NCBI GenBank assembly: GCA_964534845.1 | Contig: CAZHPV010000055.1 | Location: 1-17,405 of the forward strand | Direction of reading: 5' to 3' | From: CALCKU01 sp964534845 | Lineage (GTDB): Bacteria; Pseudomonadota; Alphaproteobacteria; Caulobacterales; Maricaulaceae | Length of the DNA: 17,405 bases | Shown here: one piece after another, positions 15,276 through 17,405 of the stretch | Numbering within the stretch: position 1 is the stretch's first letter | Layout: every line of letters begins with the position of its first letter | The notes under the pieces: model-generated | What the model was told of the DNA's origin: nothing | The model's input: the letters and a program-made list of their open reading frames with translations, nothing else | Database searches by the model: none | Made by a program: the position numbers and the translations under genes

Positions 15276-16277
15276 CTAGCCCCAGAGTTCCGCTTTAGGC
15301 GGGTGAATAGTCGTGCCGTTATATTGCAATCCGTTTTCTATATCTTTTGCCAGCAGTAACGGGCCATCAAGGTCGATAAAGTCGGCTAGGCTCTCAAGCA
15401 TCATCATAGGCGCCATAGCCAGACTGGAGCCGACCATACATCCGGCCATAATTTTAAAACCCATAGCTTTGGCGGTTTGCATAAGCTCCAAAGCGGCACT
15501 TAATCCGCCGCATTTATCCAGTTTCACATTCACAGCGCGGTAGCCGGCTTGCCAGAGTTTATCGAGATCATCGACGGTGTGGAGGCTCTCATCGGCGCAA
15601 ATCGGAATGTTGGCGGCATTCGGACCCAAAAGAGACTTTTTCGGCAATGCGTCGAAAATATCATCATGTAAAGGCTGCTCGATCATTACAATGCGATGCC
15701 CCTTTAACTTGATAAGCAATTGGGTGAGGGCTTCTGGGTTAAGGGCTTCATTTGCATCAATAATTAAGCGGGCATCGGGTCGGGCGTTTAATATGGCAAG
15801 GGCTACCTCATCGCCGCCTTGAGAGCCGATTTTTATTTTCAGAATGGGGTACTGGGCGGCGGATTTTGCAGCTTGCACCATGGCTTTCGGGCTATCAATA
15901 GAGAGGGTATAAGCTGTTATACGGGGTCTTGGTGCGGGTAGTCCTAACGCGTCGATCACGGAGCGTCCCGTCATTTTAGCGTTGAGGTCCCAGAGGGCGC
16001 AATCTAGTGCATTACGCGCAGCCCCTGCGGGCAAAAGTTCTAAAAGCCGCTTTGAACTTTCGCCGTCTTCGATTGCGCCGCGCACGCTTTCTATCTGTGA
16101 TCTTACCGAGGTTTGGGTTTCCTCATACCGGCTATAAGGGCGACATTCCCCCCGGCCAGATATGCCGTTCTGGGAAATCACAACTTGAATAACAGGGATA
16201 GTTTGTAAGGCGCTACGCGCAATACGGAATGTACCGGCAACCGGCCAGCTTCGCTCTATGATATTTAAATGACGCAA
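15276..16277 (-). CDS. Dipeptide epimerase, enolase superfamily (L-Ala-D/L-Glu epimerase-like)
   Basis: This cytoplasmic enzyme is predicted to epimerise dipeptides such as L-Ala-D-Glu released during murein recycling. It has 333 residues from the TTG at 16277. The capping domain (about 1-110) opens with MRHLNIIERSWPVAGTFRIARS, the typical family N-terminus. The barrel domain has the catalytic KIK (Lys147, Lys149). Metal ligands are Asp174 in IIDANEAL, Glu200 in IEQPL and Asp229 in CADES. The second-side lysine segment is VNVKLDKCGG (252-255), and a C-terminal DLD (302-304) binds the dipeptide amino group in characterised epimerases. The frame is open to an ATG at 16361, but those 28 extra residues are unlike the family and would overlap the mlaE-like gene. 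Exact dipeptide specificity is not predictable. Confidence 0.88.
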   Translation of the reverse strand: MRHLNIIERSWPVAGTFRIARSALQTIPVIQVVISQNGISGRGECRPYSRYEETQTSVRSQIESVRGAIEDGESSKRLLELLPAGAARNALDCALWDLNAKMTGRSVIDALGLPAPRPRITAYTLSIDSPKAMVQAAKSAAQYPILKIKIGSQGGDEVALAILNARPDARLIIDANEALNPEALTQLLIKLKGHRIVMIEQPLHDDIFDALPKKSLLGPNAANIPICADESLHTVDDLDKLWQAGYRAVNVKLDKCGGLSAALELMQTAKAMGFKIMAGCMVGSSLAMAPMMMLESLADFIDLDGPLLLAKDIENGLQYNGTTIHPPKAELWG

Positions 16278-16282
16278 AATTT

Positions 16283-16287
16283 TCCTA
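16283..16287 (-). promoter_or_regulatory. Shine-Dalgarno deciding the epimerase TTG start
   Basis: TAGGA on the minus strand lies 5 bases upstream of the TTG at 16277-16275. It supports that start over the ATG at 16361, which lies within the divergent gene. Confidence 0.55.
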
Positions 16288-16328
16288 ATTAACTTGACGA
16301 GAATGGCTAGTCTTTGCAGTTTATACCT

Positions 16329-17405
16329 ATGTCTGAAGAAGAAAAACCAATCTTGCAACATTTACCCAGCTTTTCTTTACAGGAAAGCGAGAATGTCCTC
16401 ACGGTCATTGGCTATGGAAATTGGACCGTTGGCACGATTGGAAAGATAGAGCCCGAGTTTTCTCGGGAAACAAAAAATTACGATTATAATAAAGTGCGGT
16501 TTGATTTTGGGGGTGTTACCAATCTGGATACGGCGGGGGCTTATGCTCTGGCCCGCGCTATAAGATGTGAACCGGGTCGGTGCCATGAGTGGGATATAGC
16601 CTCGGCGACGAGTGGAAAACGCACTTTAATTGCGGCTGCAGCCGATGCGGTTATGGGGCAGCTTCCGAAAGAAACGCGCCCTTGGTATGATCTTTTTAGC
16701 CGTCTCGGGCAGGCGGTTGTACGCGCTTTAAGTGAAGCCTATGATACGGTGGCGTTTACAGGCAAATTTTTCACGGTTCTGGTTGCATCTATTTTAAACC
16801 CAGCCCGTTTTCGTTGGAAAGCCATTGTTGCCTTGATTGAAGACGTTGGTCTGAACGCAGCACCAATCATTATGCTCCTGAGTTTTTTCATTGGAGCTGT
16901 TATAGCCTTTATGGGGGCTAATCTATTGGCTGCCTTTGGGGCGCAAATATTTATGGTTGACCTTGTCGGCTTCTCTGTATTGCGAGAATTTGCCGTGTTG
17001 ATTACGGCGATCATGTTGGCGGGGCGATCAGATTCTTCCTTTACGGCGCAGATTGGTGCGATGAAAATGCGCCAAGAGGTTGATGCTATGCAGGTTATCG
17101 GTCTTGACCGGTTTGAAACTCTCGTAATTCCAAGGGCGATTGCCTGTCTTGTTTCCGCTCCTATTCTGACATTTGCAGCCATGATGTCCGGATTGGCAGG
17201 CGGTATGCTGGTCGCTTGGCTCGGGCCGACAGATATTTCTCCCATTTTATTTTTCGCCCGAATGCGTGAAACGGTGGCGATAAATAATTTTTGGGTAGGC
17301 CTTATCAAAGCACCATTCTTTGCTCTAATTATCGCGATCATTGGCTGCCGACAGGGCCTTGCCGTTACAGGCAGCGTAGAATCACTCGGTTCGCGCACGA
17401 CATCC
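16329..17405 (+). CDS. MlaE family ABC transporter permease with N-terminal STAS domain (3' partial)
   Basis: This is the membrane permease of an Mla-type lipid ABC transporter, which moves phospholipids (or other lipids) between inner membrane and periplasmic MCE proteins. The frame is open from the ATG at 16329 to the window end, giving 359 residues without a stop; probably only a short tail is missing. Residues 1-115 form a STAS-like domain with VRFDFGGVTNLDTAGAYALARAI; Asp67-Thr68 occupies the usual phospho-acceptor turn. The MlaE domain (about 125 onward) includes LNPARFRWKAIVALIEDVG, an AGRSDSSFTAQIGAMKM segment, and the coupling region EVDAMQVIGLDRFETLVIPR at 250-269, which matches the E..AM..G.D family motif. 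Partner ATPase and MCE genes are expected just downstream. The gene is divergent from the epimerase across 51 bp, with a weak ribosome site. Confidence 0.93.
   Translation, partial: MSEEEKPILQHLPSFSLQESENVLTVIGYGNWTVGTIGKIEPEFSRETKNYDYNKVRFDFGGVTNLDTAGAYALARAIRCEPGRCHEWDIASATSGKRTLIAAAADAVMGQLPKETRPWYDLFSRLGQAVVRALSEAYDTVAFTGKFFTVLVASILNPARFRWKAIVALIEDVGLNAAPIIMLLSFFIGAVIAFMGANLLAAFGAQIFMVDLVGFSVLREFAVLITAIMLAGRSDSSFTAQIGAMKMRQEVDAMQVIGLDRFETLVIPRAIACLVSAPILTFAAMMSGLAGGMLVAWLGPTDISPILFFARMRETVAINNFWVGLIKAPFFALIIAIIGCRQGLAVTGSVESLGSRTTS

Noticed and set aside
16739..17398. Long minus-strand open frame opposite the permease gene
   Set aside because: It is a shadow of the MlaE coding frame: low-complexity Ile/Ala/Arg-rich translation, no family resemblance, and the plus-strand frame carries clear MlaE motifs.
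1..17405. Mobile element, CRISPR array, tRNA/rRNA, prophage or defence cassette
   Set aside because: I found no transposase, regular spaced repeats, RNA gene signatures, integrase or toxin/nuclease genes. All sizeable frames are accounted for by core-genome families.

Overview
This window reads as ordinary chromosomal core sequence from an alphaproteobacterium. Base composition is moderate by eye. The evidence is the protein set and gene order: hflK-hflC-DUF2065-Do protease, divergent serB/miaA, an uninterrupted mreB-mreC-mreD-mrdA-rodA block, and an MlaE-type permease with a fused N-terminal STAS domain. The proteins resemble those of the marine Caulobacterales/Maricaulales group (Hyphomonadaceae or Robiginitomaculaceae-like), but that placement is an inference I cannot test here.

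Layout. (1) 1-3574, plus strand: envelope quality control. It holds the C-terminal bulk of HflK (its start lies before the window), HflC, a small DUF2065 membrane protein and a periplasmic DegP/DegQ-type protease with two PDZ domains. (2) 3600-6215: serB on the minus strand, divergent from miaA, with the two ATG codons sharing bases. miaA is followed by an overlapping VTT-domain (TVP38/TMEM64) membrane protein. (3) 6216-12039: the rod-shape and elongasome operon. It has a 173-bp leader, then mreB, a 107-bp gap with a perfect inverted repeat, then mreC, mreD, mrdA (PBP2) and rodA, tightly coupled by 1-bp and 4-bp overlaps and a 2-bp gap. (4) 12016-14429: a stand-alone REC-Hpt phosphorelay protein on the minus strand, whose 3' end overlaps rodA by 24 bp. 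It is divergent from a neurotransmitter:sodium symporter (NSS) family transporter, with a 15-bp palindrome between them. (5) 14430-15256: a 209-bp spacer with overlapping inverted repeats, then a lipoprotein of unknown function. (6) 15276-17405: an enolase-superfamily dipeptide epimerase (minus, TTG start) divergent from a STAS-MlaE permease that runs off the window.

How the genes work together: most act at the envelope. HflKC and the Do protease handle membrane and periplasmic protein quality. MreBCD, PBP2 and RodA build the lateral wall. The dipeptide epimerase probably serves murein-peptide recycling. The MlaE permease belongs to a phospholipid transport ABC system. SerB and MiaA are housekeeping metabolism and tRNA modification.

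I found no mobile element, CRISPR array, RNA gene, prophage or defence cassette, and no convincing undescribed multi-gene system. The points most worth a second look are the shared CATG start codons of serB/miaA, the orphan REC-Hpt protein with its palindromic upstream region, the hairpin between mreB and mreC, and the three-way repeat at the end of the transporter gene. No stretch longer than 300 bases lacks a gene.
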